Below, piece by piece: positions 41,626 through 50,966 of a stretch of DNA of 64,000 nucleotides (within the stretch, counting starts at the first letter, position 1; each line of letters begins with the position of its first letter). The notes under the pieces are model-generated. The model was not told the DNA's origin and did not search any database. It saw nothing but the letters and a program-made list of their open reading frames with translations. Both the position numbers and the translations under genes were made by a program. The DNA comes from Deltaproteobacteria bacterium (GTDB taxonomy: Bacteria > Myxococcota_A > UBA9160 > UBA6930): contig JAJDAQ010000118.1 in NCBI GenBank assembly GCA_029261815.1, positions 1 to 64,000 on the forward strand, given 5' to 3'.

Positions 41626-42219
41626 GTGAAGTACCAGGAATTTCTCGATCGGGATCACTTCGACGACGAAGAGATCCTGGCATTGAGCCACGGGGCGCTC
41701 GTCGAGGACGCGCCTTCGGACGGGCTCCCAAGACTCCCGGCGCCCCCGATGCTCATGATCGACCGCGTCACCGACATCGTCCGAAACGGCCGGAGAGGCC
41801 GAATCGTCGCGGAGCGCGATGTCAACCTCGACGACTGGTTCTTCCAGTGTCACTTCCGCGGAGACCCGGTGCAGCCGGGTTGCCTCGGCGTCGATGCCAT
41901 CTGGCAGCTCGTCGGCTTCTACTGCGGTTGTTCGGGCGCCCTCGGCGCCGGCCGCGCCCTCGGAATCGGCGAGGTCGAGTTCCTCGGGCAGATCCGGCCC
42001 CATAACAAACGGGTCACCTACGAAGTCGACATCGTGCGTTTCTCCCAGCTCAAGGAGAGTGGCGTCTCGATCGCGATTGCAGACGGTACGGTGAGCGTCG
42101 ACGGCGAGCTCATCTACAACCTCAGGCGCGCCAAGGTCGGTGTCTTTCGCGGCATCGAATACCCGGACTATCCGCTGCGGAGCGAGAAGTCCGTTGGCGG
42201 CATCATGGACAGGGGATGA
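41626..42219 (+). CDS. fabA: FabA-like 3-hydroxyacyl-ACP dehydratase/isomerase
   Basis: 197 residues from the GTG at 41626, with CAGGGGG ahead of it. It shows FabA features rather than FabZ: LPAPPMLMIDRVTDIV, the active-site His in WFFQCHFRGDPVQPGCLGVDAIWQLVGFY with the Asp in GVDAIWQ, and GEVEFLGQIRP near the tunnel. FabA dehydrates 3-hydroxyacyl-ACP and isomerises the trans-2 to the cis-3 decenoyl product for unsaturated fatty acid synthesis; no fabB is visible beside it. Its stop overlaps the start of a NYN-domain RNA-binding gene, an odd partner. Confidence 0.92.
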   Translation: MKYQEFLDRDHFDDEEILALSHGALVEDAPSDGLPRLPAPPMLMIDRVTDIVRNGRRGRIVAERDVNLDDWFFQCHFRGDPVQPGCLGVDAIWQLVGFYCGCSGALGAGRALGIGEVEFLGQIRPHNKRVTYEVDIVRFSQLKESGVSIAIADGTVSVDGELIYNLRRAKVGVFRGIEYPDYPLRSEKSVGGIMDRG

Positions 42220-43028
42220 ACGTGAACTCGGAACCTCTCATCGCAGTCTTCATCGACTTCGAGAACCTCGCGCTTGGAACCAAGGATGGCTCCTCCGCCG
42301 GAACCAGTTTCGACTGCGGAATCGTCCTGCAACGCCTGCTCGAGAAGGGTCGGATCGTCTACAAGCGCGCCTACTGTGACTGGAACCGCTTTCGCGGATC
42401 GACCAAGAGTCTCCACGAAAACGGCGTCGAACTGGTCGAAATTCCCCAGACCCGGCAGAGCGGAAAGAACAGCGCCGACATCCGCATGGTCGTCGACGCA
42501 ATCGACCTTTGTTATGCCAAGCAACACATCGACATCTTCGCGCTGGTGACCGGAGACAGCGACTTCTCGCCGCTCGCTTCGAAGCTCAAGGAGAACGACA
42601 AGCGCGTTCTCGGCTGCGGCGTGCGCCAATCGACCTCGGGTCTCCTGATCGGAAGTTGTGACGAGTTCATCTACTACGACGACCTGGCCCAGAAGAAGCA
42701 AGCACGAAAGCCACGCAAGAAGACCAGCGCCAAGTCCAGCAGCGGTGCCGCGAACGACACCGGCAGCGACGCCATCACGAAGGTCGTCGAGATTGTCGAA
42801 TCCCTCGAATCGGACTACGAAGTCATGTGGGGTTCGATGTTGAAGCAGGCGATTCGCCGGGTGGACCCGGGCTTCAACGAGAAGGCGCACGGCTACGACA
42901 GCTTTGCCGCCCTGCTCGAAGCCGCAGATGACGAAGGCGTCCTGGAAATCGACTTCGACGAATCACGCGGGAACTACGCCGTCAGCCTTCCCACCCAGCG
43001 TCGCAGCAAGGGATCGCGCAAAGGCTGA
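42216..43028 (+). CDS. NYN domain (LabA-like) protein with C-terminal LOTUS/OST-HTH domain
   Basis: 270 residues. The N-terminal NYN domain (about 8-155) has the acidic nuclease residues: VFIDFENLAL, KNSADIRMVVDAIDL and LVTGDSDFSPLASKLKE. A basic, Lys/Ser-rich linker (QARKPRKKTSAKSSSG) leads to a LOTUS-type winged helix (about 190-260: SLESDYEVMWGSMLKQAIRRVDPGFNEKAHGYDSF). NYN proteins are PIN-related RNases, and LOTUS domains bind RNA. Probably an RNA-processing enzyme of unknown target. Its ATG overlaps the fabA stop (ATGA). Confidence 0.9.
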   Translation: MNVNSEPLIAVFIDFENLALGTKDGSSAGTSFDCGIVLQRLLEKGRIVYKRAYCDWNRFRGSTKSLHENGVELVEIPQTRQSGKNSADIRMVVDAIDLCYAKQHIDIFALVTGDSDFSPLASKLKENDKRVLGCGVRQSTSGLLIGSCDEFIYYDDLAQKKQARKPRKKTSAKSSSGAANDTGSDAITKVVEIVESLESDYEVMWGSMLKQAIRRVDPGFNEKAHGYDSFAALLEAADDEGVLEIDFDESRGNYAVSLPTQRRSKGSRKG

Positions 43029-43040
43029 AACGCCGGTGCC

Positions 43041-44042
43041 TCAGACCCGGACCAGCAGTTTCCCGGTGTGCCCCCCGTTGAAGAGCATCAAGAGGGCCTC
43101 GGGGAAGCGGTCGATGCCGTCGACCACATGTTCGCGCAGCTGCACCTTGCCGTCGGAGAGCAGGCTGGCCAACGCGGCCTCGGCCTTCGGGAAGTCTGCC
43201 TGGAAGTGGGTCACCGCGAAGCCCTCCATGCGCGCATGGCGTTCGGCCAGACGCAGGTAGAGCGACGGGCCCTGAACGCGGTCCATGTTCTGGTACTGCG
43301 AGATCGCACCGCAGATCACGACCCGAGCGCGTTCACGGATCTGGTCGAGCACGACATCGAGGAGTTCGCCGCCAACGTTGTCGAAGAACACATCGACGCC
43401 ATCGGGCGCCACTTCGCGCAGCCGGGCGGCGACATCTTCTCCCTTGTAGTCGATCGCCGCATCGAAGCCGAGTTCATCGGTGAGGTAGGCGCACTTCGCA
43501 GCGCCGCCCGCGAGACCCACGACCCTGGCGCCAGCGAGCTTCGCGAGCTGACCGGCCACTGAACCGACGGCGCCGGCCGCCGCGGAAACCACGACGGTCT
43601 CGCCGTCCTGAACAGCACCCACCTCGTGGATGCCGAACCAAGCGGTCAGCCCCGTGGTCATTCCGAGCACCCCGAGTCGCGCGGTCGCCGGGGCAACCGT
43701 TTCGTCGATCGGCTGCACCATCCCGGCGGGAAGACGTGCATGGCTTTGGGCGCCGAGAGGCGCAAAGACCGCCTGACCCACGTCGTAACCGGCCGCTTCG
43801 CTCGCCACGATGCGTCCGACCCCGAGCGCCGGGATCGTTCCGCCGATCGGGACCGACCCGTGGTAGGCCTCGTCTTCGAGGGTGGTGCGGATGAACGCAT
43901 CGATCGAGAGCGCCTCCGTCGCGACGCAGACCTCTCCGTCCCCCAGAGGCTCGACCGCGTCCTCTTGTAGACGGAAATCCGAAAGCTTCGGCATTCCCTC
44001 CGGTCGATGGGCCAGCACGATATGGCGATTGATCTCGGACAC
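43041..44042 (-). CDS. NADP-dependent zinc-free MDR oxidoreductase
   Basis: 333 residues of the MDR superfamily, prostaglandin reductase/YncB type. There is no zinc-ligand pattern. The cofactor motif is VVVSAAAGAVGSVAGQLAKL, followed by VVGLAGGAAKCAYL and YDNVGG-like FFDNVGGELLDVVL. An early RHIVLAHRPEGMPKLSDFRL matches the family start. It probably reduces the double bond of an enone or an acyl derivative with NADPH. Converges on the NYN gene; divergent from the metallopeptidase gene. Confidence 0.9.
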   Translation of the reverse strand: MSEINRHIVLAHRPEGMPKLSDFRLQEDAVEPLGDGEVCVATEALSIDAFIRTTLEDEAYHGSVPIGGTIPALGVGRIVASEAAGYDVGQAVFAPLGAQSHARLPAGMVQPIDETVAPATARLGVLGMTTGLTAWFGIHEVGAVQDGETVVVSAAAGAVGSVAGQLAKLAGARVVGLAGGAAKCAYLTDELGFDAAIDYKGEDVAARLREVAPDGVDVFFDNVGGELLDVVLDQIRERARVVICGAISQYQNMDRVQGPSLYLRLAERHARMEGFAVTHFQADFPKAEAALASLLSDGKVQLREHVVDGIDRFPEALLMLFNGGHTGKLLVRV

Positions 44043-44161
44043 GGGTGATCCTCCTCAGGAACCGACGCTACCATGGGTTTTCCCCACTGCCCGGTCGAAC
44101 TGCTGTGCCGCGGCCAGTGTCTTGACTTGACGCGTCCCCATCTCGTGCGGAGCCTCACCGA

Positions 44162-44872
44162 ATGTTCTTCGACCCCCTGTATCTCGCCGTCATGGGCCTG
44201 GGCGCCCTCCTTTCGTTTGGTGCCAGCTGGCTGACCAAACGGCGCTTCAAGAAGTACTCGCAGATGCCGACCCGCTCCGGCATGACGGGGGCCGACATCG
44301 CCCGCTCGATCCTGCGTGACAAGGGCATCTTCGACGTTGAGGTGGAACCCGTCGCCGGCACCCTGTCCGACCACTACGACCCGCGCAGCAAGACGCTGAG
44401 GCTCAGCGAGCCGGTCTTCGGCGGCCGCAGCATGGCCGCGTTCGGAGTCGCTGCCCACGAGGTGGGACACGCCATCCAGCACGCCGAGGGTTACCTGCCG
44501 CTGCGCTTCCGCTCGGCCTGGGTTCCGGTGGCCAGCACCGGCGGCAACATCTCGCTCTTCGTCATCATCGCGGCCGCGGTGATGGGTGGCGTCACCACGA
44601 CGTGGGGCGCTGGGCTCGCATGGATCGGCGTCGCCCTGTTCGCGACGACCACACTATTCACGCTCGTCACCTTGCCCGTCGAGTTCGATGCCAGCCGGCG
44701 CGCGCTCGCATGCCTCGACGGTCGCTACGTCAGCGAGGAAGAGGCGGACGGGGCTCGGAAGGTGCTGGGAGCGGCCGCCATGACCTACGTGGCCGCTTTC
44801 GCCGCGTCCCTCATGACCCTGATCTATTGGGCCATGCGGCTGGGCTTGCTTGGCGGTCGATCGAACAACTAG
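44162..44872 (+). CDS. YugP-like zinc membrane metallopeptidase
   Basis: 236 residues. The pattern is that of the YugP/neutral zinc metallopeptidase family: an N-terminal membrane helix (LYLAVMGLGALLSFGASWL), RSGMTGADIARSILRDKGI, DHYDPRSKTLRLSEPVF, the zinc site VAAHEVGHAIQHAEGY (HExxH), then two or three membrane helices and LPVEFDASRRALACLD, with a Glu likely as third ligand. The substrate is unknown. It ends converging on the DegT aminotransferase with a four-base overlap. Confidence 0.9.
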   Translation: MFFDPLYLAVMGLGALLSFGASWLTKRRFKKYSQMPTRSGMTGADIARSILRDKGIFDVEVEPVAGTLSDHYDPRSKTLRLSEPVFGGRSMAAFGVAAHEVGHAIQHAEGYLPLRFRSAWVPVASTGGNISLFVIIAAAVMGGVTTTWGAGLAWIGVALFATTTLFTLVTLPVEFDASRRALACLDGRYVSEEEADGARKVLGAAAMTYVAAFAASLMTLIYWAMRLGLLGGRSNN

Positions 44873-46020
44873 CGGTCCGAGACGCGCGCGTAGAACCGTG
44901 CGATCTCGTCAGAGACGCGATCCACCTGGGCTTCCGTCAGACCCGGAAACATCGGGAGCCGCAACAGACAAGCGGCGGCAGCGTCGGTCACCGGAAGCTC
45001 CCCAAACGGGCGCCCCACCTTTTCGCCCATCACGGACGAATGCAACGGGACGTAGTGCGAGACGCTGCTGATCTTCGCGGCACGGAGCCACGCCATCAGT
45101 GCGTCGCGCTCGTCGCCACTGCGGGCGCGGACGAAGAAGGCATGCGCATTGTCCCGCGCTGCCGGGGGCGCGAAAGGCAGCCGCAGCAGTCCTGCCGCCT
45201 CGAGGGGCGCGAGGCGCTCGCGGTAACCGTGGGCGCGCGCTCGGCGGTCCCGGGTCAGGTTCGCGGCGGCTTCCAATTGCGCGAACAAGAACGCGCACGG
45301 AATTTCGCCTGCACCAAACGACGATCCCAGGTCGACCCAGCTGTACTTGTCGACTTCCCCGCGCAGGAACTTCTGACGGTTGGTGCCCTTGTCCCGGAGG
45401 ATCTCGGCACGCTCAACCAGGGCCGGGTCGTTGATGCACAGCGCGCCACCTTCCCCACAAATGACATTCTTGGTCTCGTGGAAGCTGTAGATGCCGAGAT
45501 CGCCCAGGCTTCCGAGTTCGCGACCTCGATAGGTCGCGTCGATCCCATGGGCGGCATCCTCGATCAGCCGGATGTGTGCGTTGCTAGCGGCCTCCGCGAG
45601 CGCGTCCATCTCGCACGCCACGCCGGCGTAGTGCACGGCCACGATCGCCCGCGTGTTCGGCGTGACCGCTTCGGCCACGAGGCGTTCGTCGAGATTGAGC
45701 GTGTCATCGCGAACGTCTACGAAGACTGGCGTTGCGCCATTCCGAACGAACGCGCTGGCGGTCGAAACAAAGGTGAATGACGGCATGATCACTTCGTCGC
45801 CAGGTCCGACATCACATAGCAACGCAGCCATCTCGAGCGCGGCGGTCCCCGATGCCGTCATCAGGACCCGCGGGATCCCGCCTCTCTCCTGCAGCAGGGC
45901 TTCGCACCGCCGCGTGAATGCACCATCCGCCGACAACTGACCGAGGGCGATCGCCTCTTCGATGTAGCCGAGTTCGTTGCCGCTAATGGCGGGGCGATTG
46001 AACGGGATCGGGTCGCTCAC
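44869..46020 (-). CDS. DegT/DnrJ/EryC1 family sugar aminotransferase (WecE/RffA-like)
   Basis: 383 residues from the GTG at 46020, which overlaps the stop of the upstream gene. PLP motifs: MTASGTAALEMAALL, GDEVIMPSFTFVSTASAFVRNGA, EDAAHGIDATYRGRELGSLGD and the Lys-containing IYSFHETKNVICGEGGALCIN. The FHETKN site and overall sequence resemble WecE/RffA, which makes dTDP-4-amino-4,6-dideoxygalactose. It probably makes an amino sugar for a surface glycan or lipid. Last gene of a tightly overlapping three-gene set with an FAD oxidoreductase and a GT2-ATP-grasp fusion. Confidence 0.9.
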   Translation of the reverse strand: MSDPIPFNRPAISGNELGYIEEAIALGQLSADGAFTRRCEALLQERGGIPRVLMTASGTAALEMAALLCDVGPGDEVIMPSFTFVSTASAFVRNGATPVFVDVRDDTLNLDERLVAEAVTPNTRAIVAVHYAGVACEMDALAEAASNAHIRLIEDAAHGIDATYRGRELGSLGDLGIYSFHETKNVICGEGGALCINDPALVERAEILRDKGTNRQKFLRGEVDKYSWVDLGSSFGAGEIPCAFLFAQLEAAANLTRDRRARAHGYRERLAPLEAAGLLRLPFAPPAARDNAHAFFVRARSGDERDALMAWLRAAKISSVSHYVPLHSSVMGEKVGRPFGELPVTDAAAACLLRLPMFPGLTEAQVDRVSDEIARFYARVSDR

Positions 46021-47108
46021 GACTCGGCCCGCCCGGCAGCAGCCGCGATCTCGCGGGCAAGTCGGATCGCGTCGCGACGGATGCCGCGAAGCATCCGACT
46101 CGTGAAGTCGGTCTGGCCGTCCAACCCGAGGAAGTAGAGACCGCGTGCCGCCTGGCACTCAGCACCGTCGAGCGCCGGCAGGCCGTTCACCGGGTTGAGT
46201 GGAACGTTCGCGGGCAGATGGCCGAGAGCGGGGCGATAGCCGGTGGCCCAGAGCACCGCGTCGGCCGTCTCCACCTCGCCTCCAGCGAGATGGATCTTGT
46301 CCGCATCGAAATGGTCGATGGGACCGACGGTCCGGATCGTGCCCTTGCGCAGGAGCCGCGCGATCCGGCCACCCGCCATGTTGAGCCCAGAGCTGCGTTG
46401 TGCGAAGCGTCCGAGGCGCAGACGGATCGCCTCGTAGGGGTAGTAGGCGAGGAACCCGAGCTGTTGGAGAACGATCGGCGACGCGAACTCGATCGGGGAG
46501 CGATGCGAGATCCAGACGTCGAACCCAGCGTCGCAGAGTTCCAGGGCAAGCTGGCCCGCCGTGATCCGCTTCCCCACGATCCCGATCGTCCGGCGCCCCG
46601 GTCCCACGCGCTCTCGGACGGCGTCGACCGAGCCGTAGTCGGGCACCGAAAGCTGCAGAATCGAGCTTTCCTCGCGGCCAGGCGGCATCGGGACCACGGG
46701 GTTGGAGAAGTACCCGGTGGCGTTCACGACACGTCGTGCGAGAAGGGTCCCGCGTGGTGAATCCAGCCGAAATCCGTCAGCACCACTTGGTGCGATCGCA
46801 ACGACGGGCCAATCCGTTCGAAGCTCGATCCCGTCCGCACGCGCGCCTTGCTCCAGGTGAACGTGGAAATCTGCCCGTCGAAGACGCTTCGCATAGCGCC
46901 AGAGCGGAACCCGCGTTCCAGGAAGGCAACTCGCGCCCCACGCGGAGTTCAGCCGCATGTCTCTGGGCATTCGACGCCATGAGTCGCCCGCGGTCGGCCC
47001 CGCTTCGAGGACGACGACACGTCGGCCCAGCCGCGCCCATTCGCGCGCGAAGGAGATCCCAGCGGGGCCCGCGCCTACGACGACGAGATCGACACTTTCG
47101 GCACTCAC
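46017..47108 (-). CDS. FAD-dependent monooxygenase-like oxidoreductase
   Basis: 363 residues. The FAD motif LVVVGAGPAGISFAREW is at the N-terminus, a second nucleotide motif TIGIVGKRITAGQLALEL is around residue 175, and ATGYFSNP and WATGYRPALGHLP are the ATGY-type signatures of flavin monooxygenases such as FMO or YUCCA-type proteins. It probably uses NADPH and O2 to hydroxylate a nitrogen or other centre. Its position between a sugar aminotransferase and a GT-ligase fusion suggests action on an amino sugar or its acyl group (inference). Overlaps both neighbours by four bases. Confidence 0.85.
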   Translation of the reverse strand: MSAESVDLVVVGAGPAGISFAREWARLGRRVVVLEAGPTAGDSWRRMPRDMRLNSAWGASCLPGTRVPLWRYAKRLRRADFHVHLEQGARADGIELRTDWPVVAIAPSGADGFRLDSPRGTLLARRVVNATGYFSNPVVPMPPGREESSILQLSVPDYGSVDAVRERVGPGRRTIGIVGKRITAGQLALELCDAGFDVWISHRSPIEFASPIVLQQLGFLAYYPYEAIRLRLGRFAQRSSGLNMAGGRIARLLRKGTIRTVGPIDHFDADKIHLAGGEVETADAVLWATGYRPALGHLPANVPLNPVNGLPALDGAECQAARGLYFLGLDGQTDFTSRMLRGIRRDAIRLAREIAAAAGRAES

Positions 47109-49273
47109 GGCATCACCCCTTCGCTGAAGAGGGCATCGAGCGCGGCCCCGAGAGTGGCCGAGTCGCCACCCCGGGTCAGGGCCCGACCCACCTGATCCCT
47201 GCTGTCATGGAATGTCCGCACCGTGTCGCCGACGGCAACATCAAACTCGACCGAAATCACATCGGGAAGGACGCGTTGGATGTCTCCGAGCTCGGGAATG
47301 CGCATGACCGTCCCGGCGTGGGTCGCGCCGAGCGTGTGCGCGGCGGCCGGCGTCGTCACCCCGTCGATCCGCACGGATTCCGGGGCCTCTCCAAGTGCCG
47401 CCTGGATCGCGAAGTGCGCCAGATCGAAACCGGTCGATTCGCGCACCAGGTCACGAATTCCATTCCCGCCGAGACGTGGCGACATTTCCAGCACCACCGG
47501 CATGCCATCCGGACCCAGCCGAACGTCCGCGTTCAGGACGCCGCATTCGAAGTCGGCCGCCTGGACATGGGCCTGCAGCTCTCCCGCGATGCGGGCCTCG
47601 AGCGCCGGCGACAGGCCCGACGGCAGGAGGTGTCCGCGCACTCCGCAACCGTCGAGGCGCTTTCGGGTCACGAAGAAGTGAACGAGCTGCCCGGCGAGGA
47701 CAACGCCGTCTCCGCCGAACTCATCTCCCTCGACAAAGCGCTCGACGCGCGCGCGACCGGAAAAACTCACGTCGATGGCTTCCGCGACCGCGCGTGCCAT
47801 GCCCTCGCTGTCACCGCCGTCCACGACTCGCACGGCGCGCGAACCCGAACGGTCGACCGGCTTCACGACGTAGCGACCCTGCCCCATCGACTTGTCATCG
47901 AGTTCTTCGGTCGAGGCACAAACGAAACCGTCGGGGGCGCGCAGGCCCGCGCGCGCCTGGAAGGCGCGGAAGCGCTCCTTGTCGAGCCAGTCTCGCGATG
48001 CGAGCCCGGTCGCATCCCGCAGACCCAGCGCTTGCGCCACGGCGGCCACACCCGGGACCGCAACATCGGAGGCCGCGGTCATGACCGCATGAACGGGGGA
48101 ATCGGTCGCCGCACGAACGAGTGCCGCGGTGTCGCGGGTACTGACGTTCCATTGCTCATGGGACCATTCGTGGGCCGGATTCGAGGGCACATTGTCGGCC
48201 GTGACCACGTGGAGACCCATCTCGACGGCGCGCTGAACGAATGGAAGCTGGAGCGCACTGGCACCGAGAACGAGCAGTCGCGAGCGTTCCCGAGGCGCCT
48301 GTTCCCGCGCCGCGGTCGCTGGGTTGCCCCGCTCTTCGCGGATCACATGACGCGGTTGGCCGGTGACTTCGGCGACAACGCGCTGCACGTACTCGCCGAC
48401 GATGCCGATCGACAACAACATCGTGCCGGCAATGAACGTGAGCAGCAGGACCAGCGTCGCGAACCCGGGCTCCTGGATATAGCCAAGCGCCCACCGTCCC
48501 AGGTAGAAGAGCGAGAGGACGAAGGAGCCCAACGCGACGCCGAACCCCGCGACGGTCATCACACGCAGGGGCGCGAGCGAGGCCTGGAAGACGTTGTCGA
48601 GTCCGAGCTCGATGAGTCCACCCCAGGTGTAGCCAGACTCCCCATGGACTCGGTCGTGGTGGTCCACCTCGACGTTCATCCGGTGCTGCGGCTGTGTGCT
48701 TTGCAGGATCAGCGCGCCGAGTTGCGGGCGCCGCGTGTCGTACGAACAAAGCACCTGCGCCACCGAGCGACGGATCAGACGAAAGCTCGTCGTCTGGAAG
48801 TCCTCGGGTTTGCCGTAGAAACGCTTGTAGAGCGCGGAGACGATTCGACTTCCGACGTTGCGCAACAGGCTGTGCCGCTTCCGCGCGTACGCACCAATGA
48901 TGACGTCCATCTCCGGGTTCTCGGCAGCCGCGCGCAGGAGCTTCGGAATTTCTTCCGGCGGGGTTTGGAGATCGTCATCCAGCGTCGCCACCCAATCGCC
49001 GGTGGCGTGCTCCATTCCAGCCAATGTCGCCCGGAACTGGCCCACGTTGAACTGGAGCCGCATCGCGCGCACCCAGCCACGGTCTTGTGCGGCCTCTTCC
49101 AGGGCCGGCCAGGTCACCGAATCGGGTGAGGCGTCGTCCACCAGGATCAGTTCACGGCGGCCCTTCAAGTCGCGCGTCGCGTGATCGATGCGATTCACGA
49201 GATCGGCCGTCCACGCTCCGCTACGGAAGCACGGCACCACGATCGTCAGCGATTCGCGAAAACACGCCTGCAC
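47105..49273 (-). CDS. Bifunctional GT2 glycosyltransferase-ATP-grasp ligase fusion
   Basis: 722 residues. Residues 8-235 are a GT2 domain of the ArnC/DPM1 kind: LTIVVPCFRSGAW, LILVDDASPDS, the DDD metal motif at 99-101 (ATLDDDLQTPPEE) and QTTSFRLIRRS. Two membrane helices follow (about 238-260 and 270-298). From 333 onward comes a carbamoyl-phosphate-synthase-like ATP-grasp ligase: RLLVLGASALQLPFVQRAVEMG, GRYVVKPVDRSGSRAV, and ECGVLNADVRLGPDGMPVVLEMSPRLGGNGI with the metal ligands. The first part should load a sugar onto a polyprenyl phosphate; the second forms an amide or ester using ATP. This pairing is unusual. Confidence 0.88.
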   Translation of the reverse strand: MQACFRESLTIVVPCFRSGAWTADLVNRIDHATRDLKGRRELILVDDASPDSVTWPALEEAAQDRGWVRAMRLQFNVGQFRATLAGMEHATGDWVATLDDDLQTPPEEIPKLLRAAAENPEMDVIIGAYARKRHSLLRNVGSRIVSALYKRFYGKPEDFQTTSFRLIRRSVAQVLCSYDTRRPQLGALILQSTQPQHRMNVEVDHHDRVHGESGYTWGGLIELGLDNVFQASLAPLRVMTVAGFGVALGSFVLSLFYLGRWALGYIQEPGFATLVLLLTFIAGTMLLSIGIVGEYVQRVVAEVTGQPRHVIREERGNPATAAREQAPRERSRLLVLGASALQLPFVQRAVEMGLHVVTADNVPSNPAHEWSHEQWNVSTRDTAALVRAATDSPVHAVMTAASDVAVPGVAAVAQALGLRDATGLASRDWLDKERFRAFQARAGLRAPDGFVCASTEELDDKSMGQGRYVVKPVDRSGSRAVRVVDGGDSEGMARAVAEAIDVSFSGRARVERFVEGDEFGGDGVVLAGQLVHFFVTRKRLDGCGVRGHLLPSGLSPALEARIAGELQAHVQAADFECGVLNADVRLGPDGMPVVLEMSPRLGGNGIRDLVRESTGFDLAHFAIQAALGEAPESVRIDGVTTPAAAHTLGATHAGTVMRIPELGDIQRVLPDVISVEFDVAVGDTVRTFHDSRDQVGRALTRGGDSATLGAALDALFSEGVMP

Positions 49274-49403
49274 CAGGAACTCCCAGTTCGACCTGTCGGA
49301 CGGCGATGCCCGACATCAGGTGGGTGGGAAGCGGAACGCGGAAGGGTCCGGTTTTCTGGGCGACGCGCGGCGGAATCGTCGTCATCCTTCACTGCAGACG
49401 CCA

Positions 49404-50966
49404 ATGATTGACCCTGAGAAGCTCCAGACCTGGCTCAGCCGCCCCCTCCGGGGACTAATTGCGGCCGCTCTGCTGGTTTCCGCTTCTGGATTTTGGGGCT
49501 TTACCTTGGGCGCTGATGAAGGGTGGAACCTCGTCAGTGTAGCCGCCGTGATCGGCCAGCCGGAGATTGCGTACGAAAACGCCCCCGTACTATCGAGTAC
49601 CGGCCTCTACGCGGCCCTTCACGGTGCCGCCTTTCGTCTCGGGATCGAACAGCTGGCCGTGCATCGCGCGCTGTCACTTGGCGCGGCCCTGGTTGCCTGG
49701 TGGTTGGCGCTGCAGCTCCTACCCCGCGAATCTCGCGGGCCCGATGCCGGATGGCTCGTCGCAGCCGGAATCGCGGCCGCTCCCGGAGCGATCACATTCG
49801 CCAGCCTCGCCTTCGCGGAATGGCTGGCCGCCGCTCTCGTGGTGGGATTCGTCGTGGCCCTCGAACGCGACGGGAGCCGCGGGTGGGGTCGCAGCCTCAT
49901 TTGCGCAGGACTCCTCGGGCTGGCGATGGCCACACGATCGACCGCGATCGCGGTGGTTCCCGGGTTCCTGATCTGGTCGTGGATCGGGCCTGCGGGCCGC
50001 TTCGAACGGGTTCGCGACGCCGTCATCATCGCCGCACTGGCCGGGGCCCTGTTCATGGGCTTTACGGCCGCATACTCGTCGATGGCGCCAACGACGACGG
50101 TCGCCACAGAGACGCTGACAACGATGGGCTTGCAGGGCCTGGTTCCCGACTACCCACGGCTGATGAATCGGTGGCTCGTCGGCGAGCGGCTCCTCCCCAT
50201 CGCCTCCCTGGTAGCCGCGAGCGTCCTGCTGATCGGCTGGGGCGTGCGTCGAGCGGGCCGCCTCCCCCCTTGGAGTCTGCTGCTCGCCATGGCATGGAGT
50301 GGCTGGGCCTTGTGGATGTTGCGTGCTCCGATCGCGCATCTCCGCTACCTCTGGCCCGCCGTCGCATTGCTAGGCGTTGGCGTGGGGCTCGGCCTCGCGA
50401 TGCTGGCACGCCGCGAAGGGCGTCACTCGCGAACCATCGCACTCGCGCTGGCGATTGGCATCACCATCGGTCCGGTCATGAGCGCGACACGTCACCTGGT
50501 CAACGGGAATAGCGACATCATCGCCTGGGAGTGGTCGGGCGAGGCCGCGCTCTCGTACACGCGCCGTTTCCAGCAAGTGCGCGACCAACGCGACATCGCA
50601 GCGTGGATGCAGGCAAACGTGCCCGCAAGCGAAGAGATCGCGATCTTCTCCCAGCCCTACGCGATGCGCTTCCTGTCTCGCCGGAATCTCGTCTCCATGT
50701 GGAACTACGCGGACGCATCCGAGGTGCGCTGGAAGAGTGAGAGGCGGCCTGTCTGGATTCTCCTTCAACCCACCAATCATGCCTTTCGCTACCTCCCGGC
50801 CGCCGCGATGAACTGGATCGCAGCGGCATGCACGCTCGAAGCCCAGTTCGGCGCCTACGTGCTCTACCGCGTTGACGGCCCCTGGCCCGAATCCGCGACA
50901 CCGTTCCGGCTGGAAGGTCGTCCCTACGAGACCTACCCACTCGCGGCGCCTCGATTCGGCGGATGA
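49404..50966 (+). CDS. GT-C-like membrane glycosyltransferase
   Basis: 520 residues from the ATG at 49404; the track ORF starts inside the divergent GT2 gene. About ten membrane segments make up most of the protein. The first external loop has GADEGWNL, matching the acidic catalytic motif of GT-C enzymes such as ArnT/PMT. The C-terminal 110 residues are soluble (QVRDQRDIAAWMQANVPASEEIAIFSQ, WNYADASEVRWKSERRPVWIL). It probably transfers a sugar from a polyprenyl phosphate donor outside the cytoplasm, fitting the neighbouring polyprenyl-phosphate GT2 gene. Divergent from it with 130 bases between; overlaps the next gene by ATGA. Confidence 0.8.
   Translation: MIDPEKLQTWLSRPLRGLIAAALLVSASGFWGFTLGADEGWNLVSVAAVIGQPEIAYENAPVLSSTGLYAALHGAAFRLGIEQLAVHRALSLGAALVAWWLALQLLPRESRGPDAGWLVAAGIAAAPGAITFASLAFAEWLAAALVVGFVVALERDGSRGWGRSLICAGLLGLAMATRSTAIAVVPGFLIWSWIGPAGRFERVRDAVIIAALAGALFMGFTAAYSSMAPTTTVATETLTTMGLQGLVPDYPRLMNRWLVGERLLPIASLVAASVLLIGWGVRRAGRLPPWSLLLAMAWSGWALWMLRAPIAHLRYLWPAVALLGVGVGLGLAMLARREGRHSRTIALALAIGITIGPVMSATRHLVNGNSDIIAWEWSGEAALSYTRRFQQVRDQRDIAAWMQANVPASEEIAIFSQPYAMRFLSRRNLVSMWNYADASEVRWKSERRPVWILLQPTNHAFRYLPAAAMNWIAAACTLEAQFGAYVLYRVDGPWPESATPFRLEGRPYETYPLAAPRFGG

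Noticed and set aside
46736-49129. 797-residue plus-strand ORF in the track
   Set aside because: It is antisense to the FAD oxidoreductase and GT2-ATP-grasp genes, is Arg/His-rich and has no domain motifs. GC-rich coding DNA often leaves such open shadow frames.
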